The notes below the pieces were generated by a model that did not search any database, was not told the origin of the DNA, and saw nothing but the letters and a program-made list of their open reading frames with translations. Both the position numbers and the translations under genes were made by a program. 26,751 bases of DNA. Source: CALMEH01 sp964548225. GTDB lineage: Bacteria; Acidobacteriota; Blastocatellia; Pyrinomonadales; Pyrinomonadaceae. The stretch is from NCBI GenBank assembly GCA_964548225.1, contig CAZJQP010000072.1, positions 1 to 26,751 of the forward strand. Reading direction: 5' to 3'. Each line of letters begins with the position of its first letter. The stretch's first letter is position 1. Shown here one piece after another: positions 8,260-15,761 of this stretch.

Positions 8260-9101
8260 ACTCTGCCGATGACAGACATCAATCTGCCCGTTTTGCCGTA
8301 GATTTTTTTCTCGACGCGATAGGAAAAAAACAAATCGTTGCGCTCCATCGTGCAAAGCGGCGCGACGTAGATATTTTCAGGCAAAACGCCGATGCTTTTA
8401 AGTTGTTGATTGTTTGCCGTGTGCAAATCAATTAATGCGTGATTTTCCTTTGTCGGCGTGAAAAGATAATCGGAATCGGGGAAATTTTCGCGGAAAGCGT
8501 CAATTACGTCTTGTCCGATTTCGTAATTTTTACAAGTCGCCGCCGGACCGATGGCGCAGATTAAATCTTTCGGATTTGTGCCGTAATTTTCAATCATTTT
8601 TTCGATGGCGTTGATGACGATTGATTGAACTGTTCCGCGCCAACCGGCGTGAATTGCGGCAAACGCTTTTGTTTTCACATCGGCAACCAAAACCGGAACA
8701 CAGTCCGCAGTTTTTACGCCGAGCAAAACATTTTCCGCATCGGAAACGAGCGCGTCCATTTTATAATTTCCGTCTTTTGTATCAGCCAAATCTTTGACAA
8801 CGCGAACGTCTGCGCTGTGAATTTGCCAACACGATGCGAGCGCGTAATTTTTATCGAAAATACTCAAAAAACGGCGGCGATTTTCGGCGATATTTTCTTC
8901 GGAATCTTCGTCGTAACCTGCGAGATTAAGAGAATTTTCGGGAAATTCGGAAACGCCGCCCATTCGCGTGGAAAAGCCGTTTGCGAAACCCTTTTCTTCC
9001 AAAACCGCGTTAATTAAAACTTTTACGCCCGATTTTTCGCGCCAATAAAACCCGTTTTCTGCTAAACTTTCGTCTGTGATTGTTTCTATCGGAATAGACA
9101 T
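8256..9101 (-). CDS. pgeF: PgeF/YfiH-family purine nucleoside phosphorylase (laccase domain)
   Basis: A 281-residue member of the Cu-oxidase_4/DUF152 (YfiH, LACC1) family, known as zinc-dependent purine nucleoside phosphorylase/adenosine deaminase and formerly called polyphenol oxidase. Family blocks are FSTRMGGVSE, CWQIHSADV, VKTADCVPVLV, AAIHAGWRGT and AIGPAATCKNYEIG; the His of QIHSADV, the Cys of TADCVPV and the His of HAGWRG are the metal ligands. The ATG at 9101 is the only good start, giving a 26-bp head-to-head coding overlap with acpS. It converges on the acetyltransferase gene with a shared TTAA. No Shine-Dalgarno is visible. Confidence 0.92.
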   Translation of the reverse strand: MSIPIETITDESLAENGFYWREKSGVKVLINAVLEEKGFANGFSTRMGGVSEFPENSLNLAGYDEDSEENIAENRRRFLSIFDKNYALASCWQIHSADVRVVKDLADTKDGNYKMDALVSDAENVLLGVKTADCVPVLVADVKTKAFAAIHAGWRGTVQSIVINAIEKMIENYGTNPKDLICAIGPAATCKNYEIGQDVIDAFRENFPDSDYLFTPTKENHALIDLHTANNQQLKSIGVLPENIYVAPLCTMERNDLFFSYRVEKKIYGKTGRLMSVIGRV

Positions 9102-9456
9102 AGTTGAAGTTTATCGAATTCGTGAAACATTGGCGAGAACACCACGTTTTACGGAGCGCGTTTTTACCGAAAAAGAACGGATTTATTGCGAAAGTAAAGG
9201 CGCAGCTTCGGCACAAAGTTACGCCGCACGTTTTGCCGCGAAAGAAGCGTTTTTGAAAGCCTTGAAAACAGGTTGGCGCGGGAAAATAACGTGGCAAGAT
9301 ATGGAAATCTTAAACGATTCACAAGGCGTTCCGAGTCTGACGATTTACGGCGAAGCGCGGATTTTACTGGAAAATCTTGAAGCAAATAAAATTCATCTTT
9401 CAATATCACACACGACCGATCACGCTGTCGCACAAGTTGTTTTGGAAAAAGTTTAA
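9076..9456 (+). CDS. acpS: Holo-[acyl-carrier-protein] synthase
   Basis: A 126-residue AcpS-type phosphopantetheinyl transferase that activates acyl carrier protein from CoA. The N-terminus IGIDIVEVYRI contains the first metal-binding Asp (Asp8); YAARFAAKEAFLKAL holds the second conserved acidic residue, and LSISHTTDHAVAQVV is the C-terminal family block. Length is typical. The start is a GTG at 9076, fixed by the conserved MI.SIGIDIVEV opening. The first 26 bases overlap the start of pgeF on the other strand, so any promoter lies within pgeF coding sequence. The stop is 1 bp from the stop of the convergent LOG gene. Confidence 0.95.
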   Translation: MIVSIGIDIVEVYRIRETLARTPRFTERVFTEKERIYCESKGAASAQSYAARFAAKEAFLKALKTGWRGKITWQDMEILNDSQGVPSLTIYGEARILLENLEANKIHLSISHTTDHAVAQVVLEKV

Positions 9457-9457
9457 G

Positions 9458-10039
9458 TTACAAATCGTCATTATCAATCCATTTTTGAATCGGCGTGGGT
9501 TTATAATTTTTCATTTTTTCGAGTAGTGCGGATGGGCTTGAATCTTCCAAAATGATTTCACGATGCGCCGAACGCAAAAAACCTTCTTTTACGGCGTTTT
9601 CGCAAAGCGCGAGCAAGCCATCATAATATCCGGCGATATTGAGAACGGCGCAAGGTTTTTCGTGAAAACCGAGTTGCGCCCAAGTTAGAATTTCAAAAAA
9701 TTCTTCAAATGTGCCGATTCCGCCGGGCATTGCAATAAAACCGTCAGCAAGTTCCGCCATCAGAGCCTTTCGTTCGTGCATCGAATTAACAATACGAAGT
9801 TCGGTGATTCTATGATGTCCGACTTCTTTTTTGTCTAAAGATTCGGGAATAATTCCGACGACTTCACCGCCCGCATTCATCACTTCGTCCGCAATAATTC
9901 TCATCAGACCGACATTGCCGCCACCATAAATCAGACGAGTATTTTCACGCGCCAAGATTTGTCCTAATTCTTTGGCGGCTTCCGCATAAGCGTTGCGAAA
10001 ACCGCTATTCGAGCCGCAAAAAACTGTGATGCTTTTCAT
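9458..10039 (-). CDS. LOG family (TIGR00730 Rossmann-fold) nucleotide phosphoribohydrolase
   Basis: A 193-residue LOG/YvdD-type protein. The signatures are ITVFCGSNSG, LIYGGGNVGLM and the catalytic PGGIGTFEEFFE motif (about 107-118). Characterised members hydrolyse nucleoside 5'-monophosphates to base and ribose 5-phosphate (cytokinin riboside monophosphate in plants and some bacteria). In a free-living bacterium a general nucleotide role is equally likely. The upstream exported SnoaL-like gene ends in TAA immediately followed by this ATG (TAAATG), so the two are cotranscribed and probably translationally coupled. Confidence 0.9.
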   Translation of the reverse strand: MKSITVFCGSNSGFRNAYAEAAKELGQILARENTRLIYGGGNVGLMRIIADEVMNAGGEVVGIIPESLDKKEVGHHRITELRIVNSMHERKALMAELADGFIAMPGGIGTFEEFFEILTWAQLGFHEKPCAVLNIAGYYDGLLALCENAVKEGFLRSAHREIILEDSSPSALLEKMKNYKPTPIQKWIDNDDL

Positions 10040-10543
10040 TTATTGATTTTGTCTTTCTGACGTAAAAACCGGACGATTTGAGTCGGGGTTATCAGGCGAA
10101 GTGTGCAGGTGAATTACTTGCCATTTTTTGTTGATTAACTTGAAAACGAGCGTCATTCTGCCAGAAGCAGTTTCGAGTTTGCCGTCGTATTCTTGCGATT
10201 GCTTCCACTTACAAGTTAGATAAGCCGAATTTGTGCCGAGCATTTCGATTCTCACGCCCGTAATTTCCAAGCTGACGTTTGAAACTTTTGAATAGCTTGC
10301 TTCGCGGTTTTTCTTCATCGTTTCCCAACCGCGCGTTACCGAGCCGTTATTGTTAAAAAAAAGTATGTCTTCGCTTTTGTTGTAAATGCTCATAACCTTT
10401 TCAACATCGGCTTGTTTGATGCCTTCGACAAGTCGGTCAAATGTTTCACGCACGGGTTTTGTCGGGTCGGTTTTCGCTTTTTGTCCGAACGCGGAAATCG
10501 AAAAAGCCAAAATTAAAAAACTAAAAATTGCAATTTTTTTCAT
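10040..10543 (-). CDS. Exported SnoaL/NTF2-like (DUF4440-type) protein
   Basis: 167 residues. A signal peptide (MKKIAIFSFLILAFSISAFG-Q, about 1-21) is followed by a single NTF2-like cone domain with the usual layout: VRETFDRLVEGIKQADVEKVMSIY, then SVTRGWETMKKN, and strands ending in LINKKWQVIHLHTSP. Proteins of this type are small exported ligand-binding or isomerase-like folds; activity cannot be assigned. It is the first gene of a two-gene unit with the LOG protein and diverges from the zinc-ribbon/NHL gene across a 94-bp gap. Confidence 0.8.
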   Translation of the reverse strand: MKKIAIFSFLILAFSISAFGQKAKTDPTKPVRETFDRLVEGIKQADVEKVMSIYNKSEDILFFNNNGSVTRGWETMKKNREASYSKVSNVSLEITGVRIEMLGTNSAYLTCKWKQSQEYDGKLETASGRMTLVFKLINKKWQVIHLHTSPDNPDSNRPVFTSERQNQ

Positions 10544-10584
10544 AACATTTAAGTCCTTGTGATTTTTTTTTCACTAAAAAAGTT

Positions 10585-10590
10585 TATAAT
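10585..10590 (+). promoter_or_regulatory. Putative -10 box for the zinc-ribbon/NHL gene
   Basis: TATAAT stands 47 bp before the ATG at 10638 in the divergent gap. No good -35 is seen. The leader holds a 7-bp inverted repeat AAAACTC/GAGTTTT (10608-10614 with 10622-10628). Confidence 0.4.
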
Positions 10591-10637
10591 CGAAAAATCT
10601 TAGTTGCAAAACTCCGAACACGAGTTTTCCGTTAATT

Positions 10638-12011
10638 ATGGCAGAAGTTTTTAAATGTCCGTCGTGTTCCGCGCCGCTCGAATTTGAAGGCAAAATGATG
10701 CAGAAATGTAAATTTTGCCAAAGTAATGTGATTGTTCCATCCGGCGTGGTGCAAAATTCAAACAATTTCGGCGGTGTTGGTGCGCTTGATTTCGGCGATT
10801 TGTCCGCGCTCAAAGGAAAAGCGTTGCAAATTGCCGAAATTCAAAAATTGATTCAAAGCGGTCAGAAAATTTACGCGATAAAACTTTTCCGCGAAACTTT
10901 CGGCGTTGGTTTGAAAGAAGCGAAAGACGCGGTTGACGCGATGGAAGCGGGCAAAAGCATTGACATTTCGGGAATGAAAATTCAATCGGCGAATCTTCGT
11001 GCAAATCCGACGGTTATAAAAATTGATAAAAAAGTCGGCGCGGCGGTCGGCGGCTCGATTCTAGGAACTTTTATTATTTTCGGACTTTTGATTTTCGGGA
11101 TTATTGCCGCCGCGTTTTATTTTATTTCGCGTTCGGTCAATCACGTTGTTGACGAAACTCAAAGAAATATTTCTTTCCCGAATATTCAAACCCCGCAAAA
11201 TCGGACGGAAGAAACTTCGTCAATCGCACAGGAAATCTTAAAATTCGGCGGCGAAGGCATCGGCGCGGGAAAATTTAAAGACAATCGAACGATTACAACT
11301 GACACAAGCGGCAGAATTTTCTCGGCGGAATATTCGGGCGGAAAAGTTCAGGTTTTTGATGCAAACGGAAATTTTCAATCGCAGATAACTTCGGACACAA
11401 CCAAAACCGTTGACGCGCTCGGAACTGACCGCAAGGGAAATCTTTTTGTGCTTCAAGGCTATGATTTACACCGTTTCAAAGTCGAAAGCGGCGAAAATCT
11501 CGGCAAAATGCGAATTGATTACGCTTCGGATTTAGCAATCGGCTTGGACGGCAAAATCTATATTTCAACGCGACGCGGCGAAATTCGAGTTTTCAGTTCG
11601 GAAGGAAATCTGCTAAATGCGATCAAAATCAGCAAAGACCTAAATCTCGATTATATTGAAAGAATTGCGGTTGACGGAAAAGGAAACTTTTTCGCACTCG
11701 ACGGAAGAAATATGGCGGTTTTTAAACTTTCGCCCGAAGGAAAACTTCTGACGAGATTCGGAGGCAGAAGCACCGAATTTGGCGACAAAATGCCGAAAGC
11801 AATGTTTCAGGGCAAAGTTTATGATTTAACGGTTGATTCGCAAGGGCGGCTTTATGCCAGTCAAGTTTCGCGCATCAGCATTTTTGATGAAAACGGCAAT
11901 TACTTAAACGAATTCAAAACCACGCAAGCATTTGGGATGACTTTCAACGATACGGATGATCTTTTTGTTGCTTCGCGTCCGTTTGTCGTGAAATATAAAT
12001 TAAACTTTTAG
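10638..12011 (+). CDS. Zinc ribbon - L12-like domain - TM - NHL propeller protein
   Basis: 457 residues with an unusual order. Residues 5-27 form a zinc ribbon (Cys7, Cys10, Cys24, Cys27 in two CxxC pairs). Residues 64-108 resemble the C-terminal domain of ribosomal protein L7/L12 (IYAIKLFRETFGVGLKEAKD). Residues 137-164 are one strong membrane helix. Residues 196-457 are repeated strands with NHL/SMP-30-like repeat spacing (TDRKGNLFVLQGYDLHRF, AIGLDGKIYIS, AVDGKGNFFALDGR, VDSQGRLYASQ, and others), likely a six-bladed beta-propeller. With no signal peptide, the N-terminal domains should face the cytoplasm and the propeller the periplasm. Function is unknown; the architecture suggests signalling or scaffolding across the inner membrane. 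Confidence 0.85.
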   Translation: MAEVFKCPSCSAPLEFEGKMMQKCKFCQSNVIVPSGVVQNSNNFGGVGALDFGDLSALKGKALQIAEIQKLIQSGQKIYAIKLFRETFGVGLKEAKDAVDAMEAGKSIDISGMKIQSANLRANPTVIKIDKKVGAAVGGSILGTFIIFGLLIFGIIAAAFYFISRSVNHVVDETQRNISFPNIQTPQNRTEETSSIAQEILKFGGEGIGAGKFKDNRTITTDTSGRIFSAEYSGGKVQVFDANGNFQSQITSDTTKTVDALGTDRKGNLFVLQGYDLHRFKVESGENLGKMRIDYASDLAIGLDGKIYISTRRGEIRVFSSEGNLLNAIKISKDLNLDYIERIAVDGKGNFFALDGRNMAVFKLSPEGKLLTRFGGRSTEFGDKMPKAMFQGKVYDLTVDSQGRLYASQVSRISIFDENGNYLNEFKTTQAFGMTFNDTDDLFVASRPFVVKYKLNF

Positions 12012-12093
12012 TTGAGGTTATACCATTTCGTATCGAAAAAAATAGCTCTGCACGATTTGGTTTGACTTTATAAATTCTAAAGCAATAAAAATC

Positions 12094-12137
12094 ATTGCTG
12101 TAAGTAAGTTTATTTTCGGAACGAAAATTGCTGTAAG
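12094..12137. repeat. 11-bp direct repeat spaced 33 bp, upstream of FecR gene
   Basis: ATTGCTGTAAG occurs at 12094-12104 and again at 12127-12137. The 33-bp offset is three helical turns, placing both copies on the same face of the DNA, 77-120 bp before the FecR gene start. It could be an operator pair; no regulator is identified. Confidence 0.45.
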
Positions 12138-12213
12138 CCTTTGTATCAGTTGGGGAAATTCAACTAATTTCTCTTCCCGAATAAAAATATACAATTTTAC
12201 AGGAGAAAAAAAT

Positions 12214-14259
12214 ATGCGTTTTACCAAGAGATTTCTTGGCGTGTTCTTGATATTGTTCCCCGTTATTTTAACGAATACAATAAACGCTTTTGGGTTTGAA
12301 ACGGATGATGATTATACACCGCAAGTTACGGCGCGAGTGGCGCGGATAACTTTATTGAACGGCGATGTGCAAATCAAACGCAACAGCGTTGAAAATTGGG
12401 AAAAAGCAACAAATAATCTACCTCTTGCCGAAGGCGATGAATTGACGACAAGTAGAGATGCGCGAATTGAAATAGAATTCGACCGTTATAATTATCTGCG
12501 TTTGGCGGAAAACTCTTATTTAAAGATTACGACTTTACGCGACGGCGGAATTGCTGTCAGTCTGCCGCAAGGAACAATGGTTTTGCGCGTTTCAAAATTT
12601 GAAAAAGACAAAGAATTTTTTGAAATTGACGCACCGAAAACAACGCTTGCCGTGCAGAAAGAAGGAATGTATCGCATTGATTCGGGCGACACAAACAGTT
12701 CCGAAATTCGTTTGACCGCAACAGAAAAAGGCGAAGCCAGAATTTATTCCGGCAATTCAGGATTTACGCTCAAAAACGGACGCAGTGCAAAACTTTTCTT
12801 GAGCGGAAATTTTGAAGGCGAATGGGAAACTGGCGATGCTTCGCGTTATGCCGACGAATTCGATTCGTGGGTTTTGGAGCGCGATGCGATTGTTGCCAAA
12901 CGTCTGCGCGATTCTAATGTTGATAAATATTACGACAGCGAAATTACCGGCGCGGACGAACTTCTCGAAAACGGGCAATGGATTTACACGCGCAAATACG
13001 GTTATGTTTGGAAACCTTATTCGAGTTCGATTTCGGGTTATTCAAATTGGTCGCCCTATCGCTACGGGCATTGGCGTTGGTTTCCGCCATATGGTTGGAC
13101 TTGGGTTAATGACGAACCTTGGGGTTGGGCAACTTATCACTACGGACGTTGGGTTTGGGACAACGGCGGTTGGTATTGGTCGCCTTACGCCCGCAATCGT
13201 TGGCGACGAAGTTGGTGGAGTCCGGCTTTGGTCATAGTAACTTATTCGGGCGGATATTACTGCTGGTATCCTTTGCCTTATCACTATAATTATTACAATT
13301 ACAATGCTTACTATTACAACAATAATACGACGATTATCAATAACAATACGACGATAATCAACAACAATCCCACGCCGACGCAAACACCGCGGCAAGATGG
13401 CACGAAAACAAAAACGAATTTGGATGACGTTCCACCAAATGCGGTAGTTGCGGCAAATCCGAATGAGTTCGGAAAAATCGTCAAAGGATTTACAAGTCCG
13501 CCGTGGAATATTTCCCAGAATGTTGTTTCAAACGCACCGACAAAATTGCCGACTACGCCGATTTTACCGAATTATAATCAGCTGGACGCGCAAACAACAA
13601 AATCAGTCGTGGTGGCAACACCGAATATCGTTAAAACAACTGCGCCCGTGAAAACCGGCGTGATTGTCCGCGAAACAGGTATTTCGATGAGCGATAAAAT
13701 CCAGAAACAGAAGGTTTTGGATGATCGCACAAATGCGCCCGTAAAAGTCAATCAAACAACGAACAACTCTGTCCGCGATACAGGGGCGGTTACGCGCGAT
13801 GAGATTATTAAACAAACTCAAACAAACACGCAAAACCAAACCGACCGCAACACAACCCGCAATAATCCTACGCAGACGAACAATGACAATAACACCGTTC
13901 GTTCCACCGGCAGCGGAAATTCCAATCAAACGGACAGAAATACGACGCGGAACAACTCAAACAATAACAACAATCAGCAAAATCAGACTGACCGCAACAC
14001 TCCGCGCAATCCGCAACAAAATCAGCAAAATCAAACTGATCGTAATACTCCGCGGAACCAACAGCAAAATCAGACTGATCGTAATACTCCGCGGAATCAG
14101 CCGCAACAACAGCAGAATAATACTCAACGCGATCAAACGCCGAGAAATAATCCACAACCGACGCAACAAAATCAGCCGACGCAAAAACCGCGTGAGGAAC
14201 AAAAACCTCAGCAACAACCCAAGCAAGACCGCAAAAACGAACAAGACAAAGACGGTTAA
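12214..14259 (+). CDS. Exported FecR-domain protein with W/Y-rich (DUF6600-like) region and Asn/Gln/Thr-rich tail
   Basis: 681 residues. A signal peptide (about 1-26) is followed by a FecR-type domain (about 40-200: ITLLNGDVQIKR, PLAEGDELTTSRDARIEIEF, LRLAENSYLKI). Next is a Trp/Tyr-rich repeat block (about 260-345, GHWRWFPPYGWTWVNDEPWG) like DUF6600, then Tyr/Asn runs (about 350-385) and a disordered tail rich in Asn, Gln, Thr and Arg. The tail contains at least five copies of NQTDRNT(T/P)RN at about 530-625. The FecR fold here is probably a periplasmic or surface module, since no sigma factor or TonB receptor is adjacent. AGGAG at 12201-12205, 8 bases from the ATG, supports the start. A terminator follows. 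Confidence 0.85.
   Translation: MRFTKRFLGVFLILFPVILTNTINAFGFETDDDYTPQVTARVARITLLNGDVQIKRNSVENWEKATNNLPLAEGDELTTSRDARIEIEFDRYNYLRLAENSYLKITTLRDGGIAVSLPQGTMVLRVSKFEKDKEFFEIDAPKTTLAVQKEGMYRIDSGDTNSSEIRLTATEKGEARIYSGNSGFTLKNGRSAKLFLSGNFEGEWETGDASRYADEFDSWVLERDAIVAKRLRDSNVDKYYDSEITGADELLENGQWIYTRKYGYVWKPYSSSISGYSNWSPYRYGHWRWFPPYGWTWVNDEPWGWATYHYGRWVWDNGGWYWSPYARNRWRRSWWSPALVIVTYSGGYYCWYPLPYHYNYYNYNAYYYNNNTTIINNNTTIINNNPTPTQTPRQDGTKTKTNLDDVPPNAVVAANPNEFGKIVKGFTSPPWNISQNVVSNAPTKLPTTPILPNYNQLDAQTTKSVVVATPNIVKTTAPVKTGVIVRETGISMSDKIQKQKVLDDRTNAPVKVNQTTNNSVRDTGAVTRDEIIKQTQTNTQNQTDRNTTRNNPTQTNNDNNTVRSTGSGNSNQTDRNTTRNNSNNNNNQQNQTDRNTPRNPQQNQQNQTDRNTPRNQQQNQTDRNTPRNQPQQQQNNTQRDQTPRNNPQPTQQNQPTQKPREEQKPQQQPKQDRKNEQDKDG
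13831..14150 (+). repeat. Coding low-complexity repeat (NQTDRN units)
   Basis: Within the tail of the FecR protein the DNA repeats units of roughly 36-54 bp encoding NQTDRNT(T/P)RN with variable Gln/Asn spacers. Copies near 14035 and 14074 are nearly identical at nucleotide level, so copy number could change by slippage or recombination. Confidence 0.75.
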
Positions 14260-14283
14260 AGCTGAAATTGCTCGAAATAAAAA

Positions 14284-14310
14284 GGCGCGAAGGAAACTTC
14301 GCGCCCTTTT
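14284..14310. terminator. Bidirectional intrinsic terminator
   Basis: A perfect 9-bp stem GGCGCGAAG (14284-14292) / CTTCGCGCC (14297-14305) with a GAAA tetraloop, followed by CTTTTATTTTA and preceded by an A run. It lies between the FecR gene and the convergent M16 gene, so it can serve both. Confidence 0.9.
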
Positions 14311-14329
14311 ATTTTACTTTACGCTCTCG

Positions 14330-15664
14330 TTAGTTTTTCAAATAAATCTCGCGTTTTATCGCCGACGGATTGCCGATAACAACGAAACGTATATTTTTCA
14401 TATATTTAGCCGCCGCCGCTTTGACATCCGCAGGCGACACGCGACGCACGCGAGTTAGGAATTCAAACGAATTTCGCCAACCGCCGCCGATGAGTTCATA
14501 ACGGGCAAGTTCGCCGACTTGTGCCATATTCGTCTGCTGTTCGACATAATAATTCGTCAGGAAAAATCCGGCAATGCTTTGAATCATTTCATCGTTCAAA
14601 TCGCGTGATTTGAGCAAATTTATCTGCTCCAACATTACTTGAACAGCCTGATTTGCATCAACCGCCGTAACGTAAATATTTCCCGTATTTGAAGCATTTG
14701 AATCGAGTTCGGCATTCGGCGCATAGGAAAGCTGACGCTGAACGCGAACTTCCTGATAAACCAGCGATTGCAAAATCGTCGTCGCAATTCGCATCGCGTA
14801 ATAATCGGGATGATTGAGCGACGGCGCATTGAAAACGCCTTGAACGTAATTCGTCGGCAAACTGCGTGTAGTTATGTCGAGCGTCGGTTTTGAAAAATCC
14901 AGTGCAGGATAAGCCGCGTCCTTGTAATTTCCTTTCGGCAGTTTTCCTAAACTTGCTTCGACTTTTTTACGAATATCAGCTTCTTCCAAATCGCCAACAA
15001 TCACGAGCAGAAGCTGTGATGTCTGCATCGTGTTTTTGTGATAATCACTCAAATCTTTTACCGTAAAACGCGAAATATTATCGAGCGTTCCGCCGACTTC
15101 GTTTGAATACGGATGATTTGCATAAACGATTCGGTCTTGCAAAATCTTCAAAAAATTGTCGTTGTCGGTTTCCTGTTCGAGCAAACCGGTTTTGATTTGT
15201 GCGCGGGTGTATTCGACCGCTTCGGAAGAAAACGCCGGATTAACCGCAAGATCAGCAAAAACTTCCCACAAACGGTCAAACTTCGTGCGCGTAACTGCCA
15301 TACTCATTACACTGAAATCTTTTCCGGCAGTTGCGCTCATTGAGCTTCCGGTGCGGGCAATTTCGCGGCGCACCACATCGCGCGGAAATTTTTTACTGCC
15401 TTCGAGTGCCGAACTGAGCATTAATTGTTCGATGCCTGCATTTTTAGGGTTAATGTTACGCGCACCGCCGCGAACAAAAAGTCCGGCAGCAACCGTCGGC
15501 GCATTCGGACGTTTTTTAAGCAAAACTTTCAGTCCGTTGACTTCAAATTCACTAACCAAACTTGCCTGCTCCGAAGTGCTTGAACTGCCCGATTGAGCAA
15601 ACGTGGCGGAAACGCAAAACAAACTGAGAAACGTAAATAAAACAAACTTATTGATAACTTTCAT
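14330..15664 (-). CDS. M16 peptidase-like protein, non-catalytic subunit
   Basis: 444 residues. A signal peptide (to about FAQ, 24) is followed by the two-domain M16 fold (FEVNGLKVLLKKRPNAPTVAAGLFVRGGARN; LLLVIVGDLEEADI; VYQEVRVQRQLSYAPNAELD). The catalytic HxxEH position reads GIEQL in NAGIEQLMLSSAL, so both zinc His residues are missing. It is thus the inactive partner type, which in known M16B pairs binds substrate while the other subunit cleaves. The catalytic partner lies directly upstream in the same orientation, 97 bp away across a hairpin repeat. Both are exported, so a periplasmic heterodimer is likely. Confidence 0.88.
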   Translation of the reverse strand: MKVINKFVLFTFLSLFCVSATFAQSGSSSTSEQASLVSEFEVNGLKVLLKKRPNAPTVAAGLFVRGGARNINPKNAGIEQLMLSSALEGSKKFPRDVVRREIARTGSSMSATAGKDFSVMSMAVTRTKFDRLWEVFADLAVNPAFSSEAVEYTRAQIKTGLLEQETDNDNFLKILQDRIVYANHPYSNEVGGTLDNISRFTVKDLSDYHKNTMQTSQLLLVIVGDLEEADIRKKVEASLGKLPKGNYKDAAYPALDFSKPTLDITTRSLPTNYVQGVFNAPSLNHPDYYAMRIATTILQSLVYQEVRVQRQLSYAPNAELDSNASNTGNIYVTAVDANQAVQVMLEQINLLKSRDLNDEMIQSIAGFFLTNYYVEQQTNMAQVGELARYELIGGGWRNSFEFLTRVRRVSPADVKAAAAKYMKNIRFVVIGNPSAIKREIYLKN

Positions 15665-15673
15665 ACTTTTAGT

Positions 15674-15757
15674 AGTCAGTAGTTAGCAGTTAAATCTAAG
15701 TTGAAAAATGTAGTTTTTCATTTAGAAACGATACCTGACGACTGCTATCTGCTGACT
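15674..15757. repeat. Tandem-motif hairpin A (AGT/AGCAGT-type arms)
   Basis: Arms at 15674-15690 and 15741-15757 match at 15 of 17 positions. They are built from AGTCAGT/AGCAGT-like units. A small inner hairpin TGAAAAA/TTTTTCA lies in the loop. It fills the spacer between the two M16 genes. Confidence 0.75.
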
Positions 15758-15761
15758 GAAT

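Noticed and set aside
12018..12227. Minus-strand 69-residue ORF in the gap before the FecR gene
   Set aside because: It overlaps the FecR ribosome site and start, shows no domain or ribosome site, and the gap reads better as a leader/promoter.
13042..14458. Several ORFs over the FecR tail in other frames on both strands
   Set aside because: They are low-complexity shadows of the repetitive Asn/Gln/Thr-rich coding sequence, with unnatural Ile/Arg- or Val/Ile-rich composition.
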